Shown: piece after piece, positions 26,040-37,602 of the stretch
Numbering within the stretch: position 1 is the stretch's first letter
Layout of the letters: every line of letters starts with the position of its first letter
DNA from: Diogma glabrata
Lineage: Eukaryota > Arthropoda > Insecta > Diptera > Cylindrotomidae
Direction of reading: 5' to 3'
Assembly: GCA_963693315.1 (NCBI GenBank)
Contig: OY856186.1
Location: 73,739,909-73,803,908, forward strand
Length of the DNA stretch: 64,000 bases
Position numbers and translations under genes: made by a program
Notes under the pieces: model-generated
The model's database searches: none
Told to the model about the DNA's origin: nothing
What the model saw: the letters and a program-made list of their open reading frames with translations, nothing else

Positions 26040-26412
26040 ATATAGAGTAACAGTAAAATTATAAAAAAACTTTATTTTCTTTAATTTTTATTAAACTTAT
26101 TAAATAAGTTATTTGCGTAAAGTAACAAGAGATTGACATTATGTTATTTGAAAACTTACGCCAAGTGCGAACGGCAAACAGTGTTAATTATATAATATTT
26201 GAAGTTTTTACAACTGCTGGTTTGACTCGCAAAACAGCTCAATCGTGTTTTCAATAGAATTATGCAGGAGTAATTGCAGGAGTAATTGCAACTTGTTTCT
26301 CTCTTCATTCAATTCTTTTATATTATTTTGCAAAATATTATTGCGCACTGACGAGTTTTTAAATACAAAATTTTACAATCACTATAATTTGGAAAATCGT
26401 TTCTAGTATTAC

Positions 26413-26866
26413 TTCGGTCTGAAAGACCTAAGTATTACATTCATGAGCTAAAAGTGAAATTCTTACCCCCACTTTTTTTGGCATTTCTCGACGTTTTAGG
26501 ACCTATGCTGATTCTAAAAAAGCAAACAAAAATGTATGTCTGTCTGCCGGCCGTCCGTCATTACCTACGAAATCTAGAAAACCGCTGGAGGGATTTCAAA
26601 AATTTTGGTTTCTAAAAATAGGTATACTCTATGGACAGGTCCGAAAGGACGATGTGTTCGATAACTGTACCGGAAGTGTGTCAAAAAATCGTCAAGTGTG
26701 TCAAAACAAGGATAAAACAATTTAGTAGGAACATTGAATTTGGAGAAATCTTGATGGTAAGGATTGGTATGTGAGATCAAAGACTAGATTATTGCATTAG
26801 AAGTTTGTCAAAAAAATGTTGTCAAGTGTGTCAAATAAAATGATTTTATTTATTTTTTAAGCCAAT
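26413..26866 (+). repeat. WXYZ family, copy B (blocks W-X), cut by the assembly gap
   Basis: Starts at ACTTCGGTCTGAAAGACC, the cleanest W start in the window, then CATTTCTCGACGTTTTAGG, CCGAAAGGACGATGTG, TAACTGTACCGGAAGTGTG and the X block. It runs into the N tract. The reverse frame at 26,574-26,780 is non-genic. Confidence 0.75.
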
Positions 26867-27066
26867 NNNNNNNNNNNNNNNNNNNNNNNNNNNNNNNNNN
26901 NNNNNNNNNNNNNNNNNNNNNNNNNNNNNNNNNNNNNNNNNNNNNNNNNNNNNNNNNNNNNNNNNNNNNNNNNNNNNNNNNNNNNNNNNNNNNNNNNNNN
27001 NNNNNNNNNNNNNNNNNNNNNNNNNNNNNNNNNNNNNNNNNNNNNNNNNNNNNNNNNNNNNNNNNN
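26867..27066. other. Assembly gap (200 N)
   Basis: Two hundred unresolved bases. Given the left flank, the missing part probably contains the minisatellite of the WXYZ copy. The frame predicted across it is meaningless. Confidence 0.99.
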
Positions 27067-27389
27067 TATTAAAATTTATATGTTTGGTTAGAATCAAATC
27101 CTAATCTGTCATTTTTCTTATTTCTTTTCATATAGAAGCAGTGAGGGAGAAACTATTATTTTTTTGTGTAGGTTTTTTTCTTATAGATTTAAAAGAAATT
27201 TACAATAATTGTACAATTTTGAATCAAATGAAAAATTTTCGCACGTCTTTTGGAAGACAAACCGGTTTCTCTCTCAGAGAAATAAAGGAAAACAAACAAA
27301 CAAAAAAACGATTTGACAGAAGATCAGTCACCATTAATATTAGTTATGGTGGTCGGTTGAGTGTAATAGTCATTTGATTAAAATATAAT

Positions 27390-27550
27390 TTGTTTTAAAA
27401 ATGGGTAACTAAACAATAAATCCTATCATATAATAAAATATGACACAGGCCAATATTTCATGATAGGATGTAAGAAATAATAAAAAGGTGAAAACAAAAT
27501 TTTTAAAAAATTTAAAAGGTTACCAAAATATTTATCCATATTGTTCCCAC
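27390..27550 (-). repeat. LINE-derived chimera family, partial copy 3
   Basis: Short stretch with ATGGGTAACTAAACAATAAA, TCCTATCA, ATATGACA, AGGCCAATATTTCATGATAG and GGTTACCAA, in the same order and orientation as at 54.7-54.85 kb. Confidence 0.65.
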
Positions 27551-28189
27551 AAGTTAAGACGCAATAAAGGAAAGCCAAACAGGACTTTGTCTATACCTGT
27601 TAGAAGTCTATATAAAACTGGGGGCGATATAATACTATATAAAACTGGTTAAACTCTTTTTCTTAGGAGATAATCATAATATTTAACCATATTTTACACA
27701 CATTTAGTTTGGATTTTGAGTATTTGACAGTTAGGATCTAATAACTCATTTTTCAACAACTGCCCAAACAATTGGTCCTAAATTTGTAATATGGAGACTG
27801 AATCTATTGCTAAGAATACCAACAGGAAAAACTTCGCGTTTTGAGATTTTGTATTCCAGCTAGCGAAAACTATGTGGATATGAGAATGAACGTCCCACAA
27901 TCGAACACAAATTAACCAATCTGCACGCATTTGAGAAAGACCAGACGGACCAAGAAAAATTTAATAGAAGAAACTCTAATATCCCTAGTATCGAGGAAGC
28001 CAAGACCGTCACATCCACACCCAGACTAATATTAACAACTAAATGAATGACTCACCTCATGATTGTAGCAGATCCAACTCCTCTCCACCTCCTTCACAAC
28101 TAGCCTATCATTATTCGTATCTTAACTAAGATTAATTGTATTGGTTACCCCAATTGTAAAAGTGAGTGTTGCACAATACAAAAACTTAA
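27551..28189. other. No recognisable feature
   Basis: Non-coding sequence with no repeat or motif I can place. Confidence 0.35.
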
Positions 28190-28450
28190 ATCAAGGGTGG
28201 CGCCAAATGACAAGGCGATTGTTGAACAATATTAATTAAATGTAATATATCAAATACAATTTTAAGGATAAGATGATACGATTGTAGAGCAAAATTCAAT
28301 AACTAGAATAAATCAAATCAAGAATTGCATCAAATTATAAGGCGATTGTTGAACAATATTAATAAAATGCAATATATCATATCAAATGTTGCACCAAATT
28401 ACAAAGCGATTGTTGAACAATATTAATAAAATATAATATATCAACTCATG
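28190..28450 (+). repeat. ~64-bp tandem repeat, four units
   Basis: Each unit contains CAAGGCGATTGTTGAACAAT followed by ATTAATAAAATG and AATATATCA. Cores fall at ~28,214, ~28,278 (degenerate), 28,341 and 28,405, a period near 64. ATTGTTGAACAAT inside the unit is itself palindromic. Confidence 0.75.
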
Positions 28451-28948
28451 TAATACAATCGTTGCCCTTGATATCCTGTTTCACAAAACAACAATGATGA
28501 TGACAAGTTTTATTTTTCTCAATGTAACAACCGTCAAAAAAAAGAACAACTACGCCTACAAAACCAAAGTCCACTCTAATAAACCAAAATAATCTCCAGC
28601 AAATTGGATTATATCATAATATATTTTGTCTTTAATTTTAAATATTATCAAATACTACATCGTTTCGAATATCATCACCGAACTAATGTACAAACAAAGT
28701 GCTTCCAATATATAAGCTTTCTCCTTGTTTTTCCACCTACAAACTTCAAATCGTTGTAATGCAGTATGTATCCGACAGATCACATACAGCAACGACAACC
28801 AGGAATCAGCAACCATGTGTTAAAGTTTGACTCAAACAAACCAAAAATAATACCACTTTATCAAGAATCGATCAAAAATTGCCTGGCTTACCAACCCTGA
28901 CTTGCAAGAAATAACAATCATTCAAAACTTTTCGAAATACAAATCAGG

Positions 28949-29514
28949 AGTGCGTTTCGAAATTAACTACGGTTAACCATGGTAATAATGTCATAGTTAA
29001 AATAGTGACGTCAAATATTGAATGAAAAATGCTATAGTAAAGCTGTCAAAGTTAAATTGTCAAAGAAAAAGACTGCTAAAACTTCAAAATGAATAAAAAC
29101 TAATACTAACTAAGTACGATTAAAAAAAATCAAAATGTAGTGTGTTTTTATTTCTTTAATTTATTTTTCAGTCTTCAGAATCAAATAAACATAACTAACA
29201 CATTTCACTAAAAATTATTAAAGCCTTAGTTTATAATAATTAAATATACGTTGTATTTACAAAACAATATAATTTCTCACTTTTTCTCCACAACAATTAA
29301 AACTTTCTTTTATTATAAAAATTATAGTGTTAACATTATAAACAAAGTTAAAATAGTGACGTCACACTTTACTATGACAGTTTAGCTATACAGTTTTCGA
29401 ACGATGGTACATCTGTCATCTAGTAAATTTTTTACTTTGTGGTTAATTATGGAACGACATTTTGTAGAGTAAAGTTAACCGCGGTTAACCGTAGTTAATT
29501 TCGAAACGCACCCC
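28949..29514. mobile_element. ~565-bp MITE with 28-bp TIRs and internal TGACGTCA sites
   Basis: The left end TGCGTTTCGAAATTAACTAC plus GGTTAACC (28,951-28,978) is exactly complementary to 29,483-29,510. GGAG and CCCC lie just outside. AGTTAAAATAGTGACGTCA occurs directly repeated near both ends (~28,995 and ~29,347); TGACGTCA is the palindromic CRE/ATF-type site. No coding sequence. No convincing target duplication, so the superfamily is open. Confidence 0.8.
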
Positions 29515-29914
29515 AGCTGATCATCAATGTCAAGTTTTATTCTCTTGTGAAAAGAAATATAGTATGTTGCAAACGAAATCGAAGAGTAGGCGTGGCTTGA
29601 ATACTTTGTCTACCTACATTGTCTCCAAGCAACAAACGATTCAACGCTTGGACTAAACAGCGTCGCAACAAATTTTATAAACAAGGTTGTTTATTCTGTC
29701 CGGACACGTTTTAAGAACTTTTAAACCAAAAAGAAATTGTGTCCAATTTTTTGTTTTTTTTATTGATTCTTTCGATAGACATGGCTAAATATATAATTTA
29801 CATAAATATAAAAAATATATATTATGGAATTGGTCTCCAAGTTGGTTATTAGTTAAATAATTATTATATTTGTTAATTTAATGATAATGTTTTATTTTCT
29901 TACAACTTTTTATG

Positions 29915-29980
29915 AAATATAAAAATCAGACCGGTTTCGGATATATTATATCTATCGTCAGTGAAAAATTTTTATATTTA
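29915..29980 (-). ncRNA. Hammerhead ribozyme-like motif of a Penelope-like element
   Basis: On the reverse strand: CTGACGA (29,955-29,961), a stem II with GATAT/ATATC arms, GAAAC (29,934-29,938), a two-pair stem III (AC-CG-GT) and the GTC cleavage triplet (29,929-29,931). Stem I is formed by TGA/TCA, an internal T-rich loop, then AAATATAAAAA pairing with TTTTTATATTT. Penelope-like elements are known to carry hammerheads with a minimal stem III in their terminal repeats, and a Penelope-like coding fragment lies ~400 bp away on the same strand. Stem II has extra bases next to the core, so activity may be reduced. Confidence 0.7.
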
Positions 29981-30189
29981 TGACAATATTATTTGAAAAT
30001 TTGTTTGTTTCTAAAAATATGCATACGAAATCAAACATAAAAAAATTTTAAAACAAAAATTGAAAAGATTAAAATTGTAAAATATGATAAGAACAAAAAC
30101 AATAAAGTAAAATATTAATTTATAATTAAATTGTACAAAATATTAGAACAAAATGATAGTTGTTCATTCAAAATTAAAAATGGTGACTT

Positions 30190-30859
30190 CTTAGTAGCTT
30201 TATATATTTCAAACTCTACCATTGAATCCATGAGTTTTACATTTTTGTAACATAGGTCCTATGTTACAAAAATGTAAAACTTCAAAATTGTTTTCAAAAC
30301 TTGTATATGAATGATTTTCATCGACTAGATGTTGAGCGAAAATAAATTTTATATATTGAATGTTTTTTCGTTAAGGTAAATGTTCTGAAAATCTGGTGAT
30401 AAATTTTCTACCTGTTTGACCAATATAAAATTTATCACATGAATCACAATTTATTTGATAAATGCCAGTGCATTCTTCTAGTTTAGGTTTTTCTTTGAAT
30501 TTGAAATTTTTATATAGACTGTTTATTATTTTGAAAGAAATTTTAAATTTATATTTTTTAAATTGATTAACTATTATGTTGGGTAGTAAATTAGTGTAAT
30601 ATATAGAAATATATTTTATATCTGTATTAGTATTCAATCTGTTTATAGAACTATGGTTATTTATTCTTTTTGAATTTCGACTTAATATTTTATCAATAAT
30701 ATTTGGGTTGTATCCGTTATTAATAGCAATAAATTTAATTGTGTTTATTTCATTCTGGAAATTTAAATGATTCATTGTAATAGTAAGTAATCTTTTTATA
30801 AATGAATTATAAGCTGACATTTTTTGAGAATATGGATGGTGTGAGCTAGAGTTAATCAA
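30190..30859 (-). pseudogene. Penelope-like element: RT C-terminal region and GIY-YIG domain, frameshifted
   Basis: The 162-codon frame 30,859-30,371 shows the linker after the Penelope-type RT (SSSHHPYSQKMSAYNSFIKR, then IAINNGYNPNIIDKIL) followed by the GIY-YIG core (GIYQINC, CDKFYIGQTGRKF, RFSEH). A frameshift near 30,370 moves the rest to another frame, where FAQHLVDENHSYT fits the end of the GIY-YIG domain. A perfect inverted repeat, GTTTTACATTTTTGTAACAT and its complement (~30,234-30,282), interrupts this end. Upstream RT domains are absent. The protein would copy the element RNA at a nicked target. With the hammerhead downstream, this is the 3' part of one element. Confidence 0.8.
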
Positions 30860-33800
30860 AGCGATGCGGTAGATCGCTGTTCGTGAAAAAAATAGCGATT
30901 ACCACTTTTGCTTAGCAAACTACCGCTTTTTGCTAGTAGACATAACCTCAAAAAAATTATTTGATGTAATGTTGTTTAACATATATGAACATAAACGAGT
31001 TTTGTAACATAAACTCACCTTTAAATTTTAATTTGAAGAGATTTTGTACAATAAATGTTTTAATTAATTTTGTATACGAAATTAATTAAAACATAAAATT
31101 TCGAAAACGATTATTGAAAAATGAAATTTCAACAAGATAATTTATTCAGACTGAAATTTATTCGTTCAAGTGATTTTTTCATTCAAGCCATCTATTGTAA
31201 ATTTATTTAAAATGTAAATGTAAATAGCTAAGACACTTTTTTTTTTAAAATAAAAACATTATAGTTTGATCTTTTACTGCATATTATGAGTTATGACAAA
31301 AGAATACAAATAAATTTAAAGGCTGATTTGTCTACAAAAATATTATCAAATGTAAATTTACCGCGGATTCTGCGTAAAACGGTCTTTGCTAAGATAAATT
31401 TTTTAAAAAGGAATGTGTTAAGGTTTAGACTTGTAGGTTGTTATAAAAACATTAATGTAATTTGTTCTTTTACTCCGAATGACTGAATATTTCCATAAAT
31501 TTTTCGGGATCCAGTTTAAATTTAATTTGTTTAAAAAGCTGTAACGTATAATATGCCGATTATTAGACCCCAACAAATAATATTATTTAGCGCATTTATC
31601 CCAAATAACTTTTAGCGGGTTTGCAATATGTGTCAACCATTAGTCCCTTCAACAAAAGAGCGGGGTATATTATCTAGCAAATTTGTTCCAAATAATTTTT
31701 TTTTCCAGGGTTGCAATAACTTTTTCTAAAATTTTACTTACATTCTGCGTAAACGGTTAAATCATTATTAAATATAATATTGGAACTTTCTTTCGGATTC
31801 TTTCGAGATGAAAAAGATATGAATTGACCATATGACTAGTAGATTGTAGCTTGTAGATTCTTTGTCCACCCTTGTTTTCAAGAGCTGAAGATCATTATGT
31901 GAAAAATTAATAGCGGTAAGTTGTTTTGATTTAGTCTTCATCACGGTGTGTAAGTTTATTCTATATTTCTATATAGCTATAAGAAGATACTAAAACAAAG
32001 ATCTTTTTAAGGAATCGAGCTTGGAGTCATATATGATAGAAAATCGAAATGTTTAAAAAAAAAAATATTTCCCCGCGCTGTCACCGAATATTAAAAAACA
32101 AAAAAATTAAAAAACCTAACGGTTATACGAAATTTTGTAAAGATTGAATGAAAACTACAGCGGTGGTCTCTCTTTCAAAATGTGATTTGGAACTGGTTGA
32201 TAGTAGAATTACTTTTGATCTTGACAAGTGGGATGTAATAAGCTGTGTACTTTTTTCTATTCCACAGCAATTGTTTATGTAACTTATTTTCAAAAATGTG
32301 TAATTTTTTAAAATAATTGAGCATCATAAGGTTACAGTCGAATAAAAGGGTGAAGTATAACACGATTGCTGTGTAGGCTCCTTGCAGTGTTGAACAGTAC
32401 ACAGGTGAACAGGTGCACTACAGTACACCCAGGTATTTACGGCACCCTCGGAAAACTGGTTATATTCGCAATTGACCAGCTTTTTAAAAATTATTTTTGG
32501 TCTATTCGCATCATCAAATGCTACTCGGTTTGTAGTATTTTTGCAGTACAAGCTGGTGAGTGTAGTTTTACATGTGTTTCTTCATAACGACACTACTTTT
32601 AAGTCAACTCTCGCATTTGTGTTGATTTATAGTTTTTTTTGTGCTATAAGTCAACATTTTATAAAAATCTTAAAACTTTAAATTAATAATCAAATTAATC
32701 AATTTAAGATTGTGATTAAATTCAATTTTTTTATACTTGTTGATGGGTTAATCGAATTTATGGTGAGTAAAGGGATTTAATGATTATCTAAGTTCATTTT
32801 GCAATTTTTATTGCTTGGTTTTGCAAATGAAACTGAAAACAAAACAAAAACGTACGACTAATAAATTCAAGAACGAAGGTAAAGAAAACAAAACGTTTTG
32901 TTTATTAATAACATCAGGCACGTGAATCAAAACGATAACATTGTATAGTACTCTGAATGAAATATTAAAGATTCACAGGGAAGAGAGATTGAGTAAATTA
33001 AACGACACACATCTTTTGTTTATTGCGTTTTTTATAGAGTTATCTGGGAAAATCATTTTTTAAGACAAACAATACTTATTGCAATCCACGTAATAGCCAT
33101 TTAAGAATAAGTTACATGACTGTTTGGATTGTTTTCTTGAAACAAAGATGTTTAGATGTGTTTACAATTTTCGCTTTATTTATTTTTGGGGTCAAAGTTT
33201 TTAACTGATATCTTTCAATTTAGTTTAATTCAATTTGTAACGAAAAGCTAAACGCTAGTTGAATTTTTTTCTATATTAAGTTCCGATAGAACTTCCACAG
33301 AGCTCTCCCCACCGCTGGAGTGAAAGTTTCTAAAATACTTCTATATCTAATATGAGAAACTATACCGAAACTTATCTACACAACTCTTGATAAAACTTCC
33401 GAAAAAAGGGTTATAGAAATTATAGCTGTCATTAGGATTGAGGCATTTTTGTTGTAGCTGTCTAAAGTTATTAGAAGTACAGCTGTAATAGTCTAAAAAT
33501 TGCTTCAAGATCAAAACTTTAGAAGATTTATCGAGACTGGTTTGCGAAAATGAAATATGTTAAACTAACGAAAACTATTGCTTCTACTATTTCAACTATA
33601 GGAGCTTATTTGATATTGAATATGCGATGGCCACTTCGTTTTTGTCAGAATAGTATTGTGCAACCGGCCGCGTTTGTTTTTTTAATGAATAATTTAGACA
33701 TATTTTGCACAATATAAAATATTCTTAATTAAGAATCTTGAAATAGCCAAAAAAATCAAGTCAACTAGAATCAACTGGAGTGAAATGTAGAAAATTTAAA

Positions 33801-34338
33801 GATGATTCGGCTAAGTTTTATAAACAATGATATACGATTTTTTTTACATTTCTGAGGTTCAAACTCGTCTGCAGGACTTTCACAATTTAGTCACTCTATT
33901 AAAATAATTTTCAAATGGATGGTGTGTTCTATCATTTCTTGTATTGTTATTATTTTATATTTATATAACATTCTTAAAAAATAACTGCGTTCATCAGCTC
34001 TGTTCCAGCATGTTGTTGTGACACTTATTGGAAATCCAATTACAACACTTTTTATTTCAAAAAAAATTTGTTCAAATAAATTGCTGCCAGTAAGCATAAA
34101 GTTAATGATTAAAAAAACAAAACCCCTTAATGTTGCTTTACCTAAAACCTTTGAATCAATAAAACAAATAGAAAAAAGATTTGTTATTATTCTTTTACAG
34201 GACGGTTATTTTTATAGATACAAAATCTTTTAAGAACGTAAATCTCAGATTATGATTGAAGTTGCATGCCACATACTTTTTATATAAAAAGTAAACCCCT
34301 GAATTATACTATCTTTTTTACATCTAGATTAAAAAACT
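30860..34338. other. Unrecognised AT-rich sequence
   Basis: Short frames at 31,286-31,486, 32,175-32,681 (overlapping on both strands) and 33,891-34,233 have no identifiable domain. At 31,560-31,745 the phrase CCAAATAA...GGGTTTGCAATA occurs twice in tandem. Nothing else supported. Confidence 0.4.
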
Positions 34339-34341
34339 AAG

Positions 34342-34458
34342 GGCCGATTGTATGAATGCGGATAGAAGATAAATCCTCGGATTAATCGTCGTTTGTATAT
34401 ATACAAACGACGATTAATCCGGGGATTTATCTTCTATCCGCATTCATACATTCGGCCC
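34342..34458. mobile_element. Near-perfect hairpin MITE with GGGCCGA ends and TAA duplication (PIF/Harbinger type)
   Basis: GGGCCGATTGTATGAATGCG at the left is mirrored at the right with one mismatch, and the rest folds back around TATATATA at ~34,400. It is flanked by TAA on both sides. GGGCC termini with a TAA duplication are typical of Harbinger-derived MITEs. No coding capacity. Confidence 0.75.
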
Positions 34459-34602
34459 TAAATGTTATGGAAGTTTTATAGAAGACATATTTATGGTAAC
34501 TACTATCAAACATATTTAGTTTCTTCTTAACATTTATATTAACAAATTGGATAGCGTGCAGGACAAACGAACGAAGAAAACGAATTTGAATCTTGACGTA
34601 AC

Positions 34603-35055
34603 TGCACTGAAAAAAAAATTGAAGTAATGACAACCTCATCTCGAAGTTGGCAGTTGATTATTCATGCAAAGGAAAATTATTTGCAAACAATTTCACTGTG
34701 ATTGGGACAACTACACGATAACATTTTCCTAACAGCAGAATGAGGTTTATTTAAAATATAAATTGTTATATGCAATTTAACAGTAGTTGAATAAAGATTA
34801 TAACTATTTACCTGAAAAAAATTTTCTTTGGCCTTATATCATGAATTTTTCATTTTAAAGTTTAAGTATTTGAGATTAATTGAACTATATTTTATTTTCA
34901 CATAAATGTTTCGTGTGATTGTCTCAACTTCATCGATTTATAATTGTAGAGTTGTTGAAGCAGTTTCGTAGTTTGATTCACCATATGTGACCGCACGGTG
35001 AGGTTGAGATACTTGTATTTCGATTGGAAGTAGGACATGTTTTTTTCAGTGTGTA
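34603..35055. mobile_element. Candidate MITE with CACTGAAAAAAA ends
   Basis: CACTGAAAAAAAAATT at the left and TTTTTTTCAGTG at the right are complementary. Subterminal ACAACCTCA (left) and TGAGGTTGAG (right) are also roughly mirrored. No target duplication found; low-complexity A tracts inflate the match. Confidence 0.35.
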
Positions 35056-35149
35056 AGCAAAAACTAAAATAAAACATTATACATTAACAATAGCAATTAC
35101 AATAATTAGTCTAAAAAAGTGTAGTAATATAAAAAATATTGTAATCCTG

Positions 35150-36217
35150 ACTAGAAATTTGTTCAGGCATGCCCTATTATGATCCGGGCCGGATCAGGGT
35201 GTAATAATGTAAGAATGTAAGTCCTTATGGATTTGACCCCTATCACAAATCTTAGCCGATTATACTACTAGGGCGCGCCGTATTTGTCCTAATCCGGCCC
35301 GGACTCCGAAGGTCTATCTCATCCATAGAAGGAGGTAAATGCCGGACCAGGATCGGATCGGAATCATATATGATTTTCCAATTAAGGCATGCCCTATTTG
35401 TCCTGATCTGAGTCCTATTTCAATGGAATAAATTTCATTTGGTTAAAATTAGCTAAAGTATTATCCATTTTAGATATACCTAGCCCGCAAAATTTCACAT
35501 ATACTTTAGTTATCGCTTCTCTGCGTTATGATTTACCTGTATGTGTGAGTTAGAATAATTTTATAAAAAATATTTTTCTAATGTATGTAGTAGTAAATTT
35601 TCAAATTTTTCTAATGCATGTAGTATTAAATAATAAATTCCTAATTTTAAATGATACGAGCTGAGTCTGGTTCTAGTAGAGCTGCCTATCTGATTTGGAT
35701 AGTTTAAGGCGTTACATTACTGGTCTGGATGGTCATTTTGTATGGTTTTATCTCTTAATTTATCACATATTTTATCTCTTTTGTAGAATTGTAGAAATAT
35801 TAAAAAAACTCTATATACCCATACTTAAATTTCTCCTTACAAATGAATTCAATGGAAATTAAATGTATTTGTAGGAGAAACTAAAGGAATTTTGACATTA
35901 GAAAATGATTATTTTGAATATTTTTATCTCCAACAAATTTGTTAGTGATAAAATTTTTTTGGTCTTATTATTGAAAACAACAAGTGTAATATTATTATAA
36001 GTAAAAAATTACAATTATAAGTAAAAAAATAAATTAAATTGAAAAACGATTTGTATTTTAAATAAAAGCAATATCGAAAATAAAATTAATTTAAACGATT
36101 TATTTAATTTTTTTTTATTAAGATTTTTTCAAAACTATTTTAAATTATTAAGTTTCCCTATTATTGGTAGGGAAAGCCGTATTCGGTCCAGATCTGAGCC
36201 CTTAAAAAATGCTAGTG
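35150..36217. mobile_element. Non-autonomous element related to the one at 10.3 kb
   Basis: Left end ACTAGAAATTTGTTCAGGC and inverted right end ACTAGCATTTTTTAAGGGC resemble the 10.3 kb element's ACTAGCAGAAATTTGTTAGG. Subterminal regions carry GGGCCGGATCAGGG, TAATCCGGCCCGGA and GGTCCAGATCTGAGCCC motifs. The core (35.45-36.15 kb) is AT-rich and non-coding. Confidence 0.5.
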
Positions 36218-36245
36218 GGATACTTTAAATTTTTATCACATTTTT

Positions 36246-37050
36246 AGGGTTCCGTATTTTGAAAAAGTAAGAACGGTACCCTATTGGTGAGAATTTTCAT
36301 TTTTTTTTTGTGGTGCAAAACAGTTTTTTTGTAATTTTCGAAAGCACAATTATCGACTTATTTTCGAAAATGTGAAATTTAAAAAAATCACGGGTGTTTA
36401 GTTTCGATTTAGTAAAATTCCTACTAAATCGAAACTAAAATGTTGTTTTTGGTTGTTATAATTTCAAATGTTCATAGAAATTTTGAAAACAATTATTTTT
36501 TTCTCCGATAGACAGCAAATATAAATTTTGCAGACTTATTTCAGTCAGCAAAATGGCACTTTTCCTGCCTAGGCAGCAAAGCAAGTACTTTGCTGCCTAG
36601 GCAGCAAAATAATTAGACTTCATAGAAATAAACAGATATTGCGATTAAAAAAAAAATTTTTTTAATCGATTTTTTTTTCATTTTTAAAATTTTGCGTTAT
36701 TTTTAAAGTAATAATTATTAAATTACATATCATTGTAATTATTAATCGGAGAAAAAATTATATGTTCAACTCGGCAGCAAGGTAGATTGACTGCCTTGGC
36801 TGAATTCCTAGCCTCGCTCGCTCGGCTATGAACTATCAGCCGCGGCAGTCAATCTACTACTTTGCTGCCTAGTTAAACAAATAACTATTGTTTGCTCGTG
36901 TCAAGTGGGGTGTCATATGAAAGGTGACTTTTTTTTGTAGTGCAAAACAGTTTTTTTTGTAATCTTTGAAAGCACAGTTTTTGACTTAATTTCGAAAACG
37001 AAACCGAAATTTTTTTTAGTTGTTTTAATTTCGAATATTCATTGGAAGGG
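36246..37050. repeat. Dispersed repeat with GCTGCCTAGGCAGC palindromes
   Basis: Starts with a small hairpin AGGGTTCCGTA...ACGGTACCCT (36,246-36,283). Bases 36,297-36,480 and 36,925-37,050 are diverged direct copies (GTGCAAAACAGTTTTTTT, GAAAGCACA, TTTCGAAAA). Two strong palindromes lie between: TGCCTAGGCAGCAAAG at 36,566-36,581 with its complement at 36,588-36,603; and GCAGCAAGGTAGATTGACTG at 36,774 with its near complement ending at 36,869. GTGGGGTGTCATATGAAAGG at ~36,906 is a phrase common in insect repeats (from memory). Confidence 0.6.
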
Positions 37051-37085
37051 GTTTAAAGTTTATTCATTTGTTTTCATTTATTGAC

Positions 37086-37602
37086 ATACGAGTTAACGTG
37101 AGACATCACATACCGTTGGCAACAGCAGTGAGATATCTCAAGCCAAGGTCACATCTTAGGGGTGGTGGCGGATGAACTGTACTTAGTCAACGGTAGCATC
37201 CTCAATCTTAGCTGTGAAATAATCCTTGATGATGAGACGCTATTGCTTCCTTGAGGAAACGAGCCTTCATATAACTATATGTGGGCTTTAATCTTCAAGA
37301 AAGACAGTGCGTCACAGGATCAAGGAACAGGCAACCGGCTGGATTATTGGCAGCTACATTGTTGTTTTGTTTCAGCAAATTTTTGTAAAAATTTGTTATT
37401 CACTTTTTAATTTACTTTTATTTTCTCTATTCTATCATAAAATATTGGCCTATGTCATATTTTGTCAGTGATAGGATTTTTTGTTTAGTTATCCATTCTT
37501 TAACAAAATATATAAAAATAAAACAAAAAAAGAAAGATTTACGTCCATCAACACCTTTGAACGTATGTTGTTGTGGGACCTTGATATTTTTATTTATTTT
37601 TT
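37086..37602 (+). repeat. LINE-derived chimera family, copy 4 (inverted relative to 54.6 kb)
   Basis: Very similar to the reverse strand of 54,610-55,125 over ~515 bp, from TTGACATACGAGTTAACGTG to ATGTTGTTGTGGGACCTT, with few differences. It lacks the 3' end and poly(A) and passes directly into WXYZ copy C. The small frames at 37,427-37,669 on both strands are within it. Confidence 0.8.

Noticed and set aside
26846..27097. 83-codon frame across the N tract
   Set aside because: It exists only because the 200 unknown bases contain no stop.
28190..28450. Tandem 64-bp units as a CRISPR array
   Set aside because: Units are fully repeated without unique spacers and diverge along their length; the DNA is eukaryotic.
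32175..32681. Cluster of 69-75-codon frames on both strands
   Set aside because: No domain, overlapping opposite frames, and ordinary base composition; most likely random.
34603..35055. Confident MITE call on CACTGAAAAAAA ends
   Set aside because: The match relies on A tracts and no target duplication was found; kept only as a low-confidence feature.
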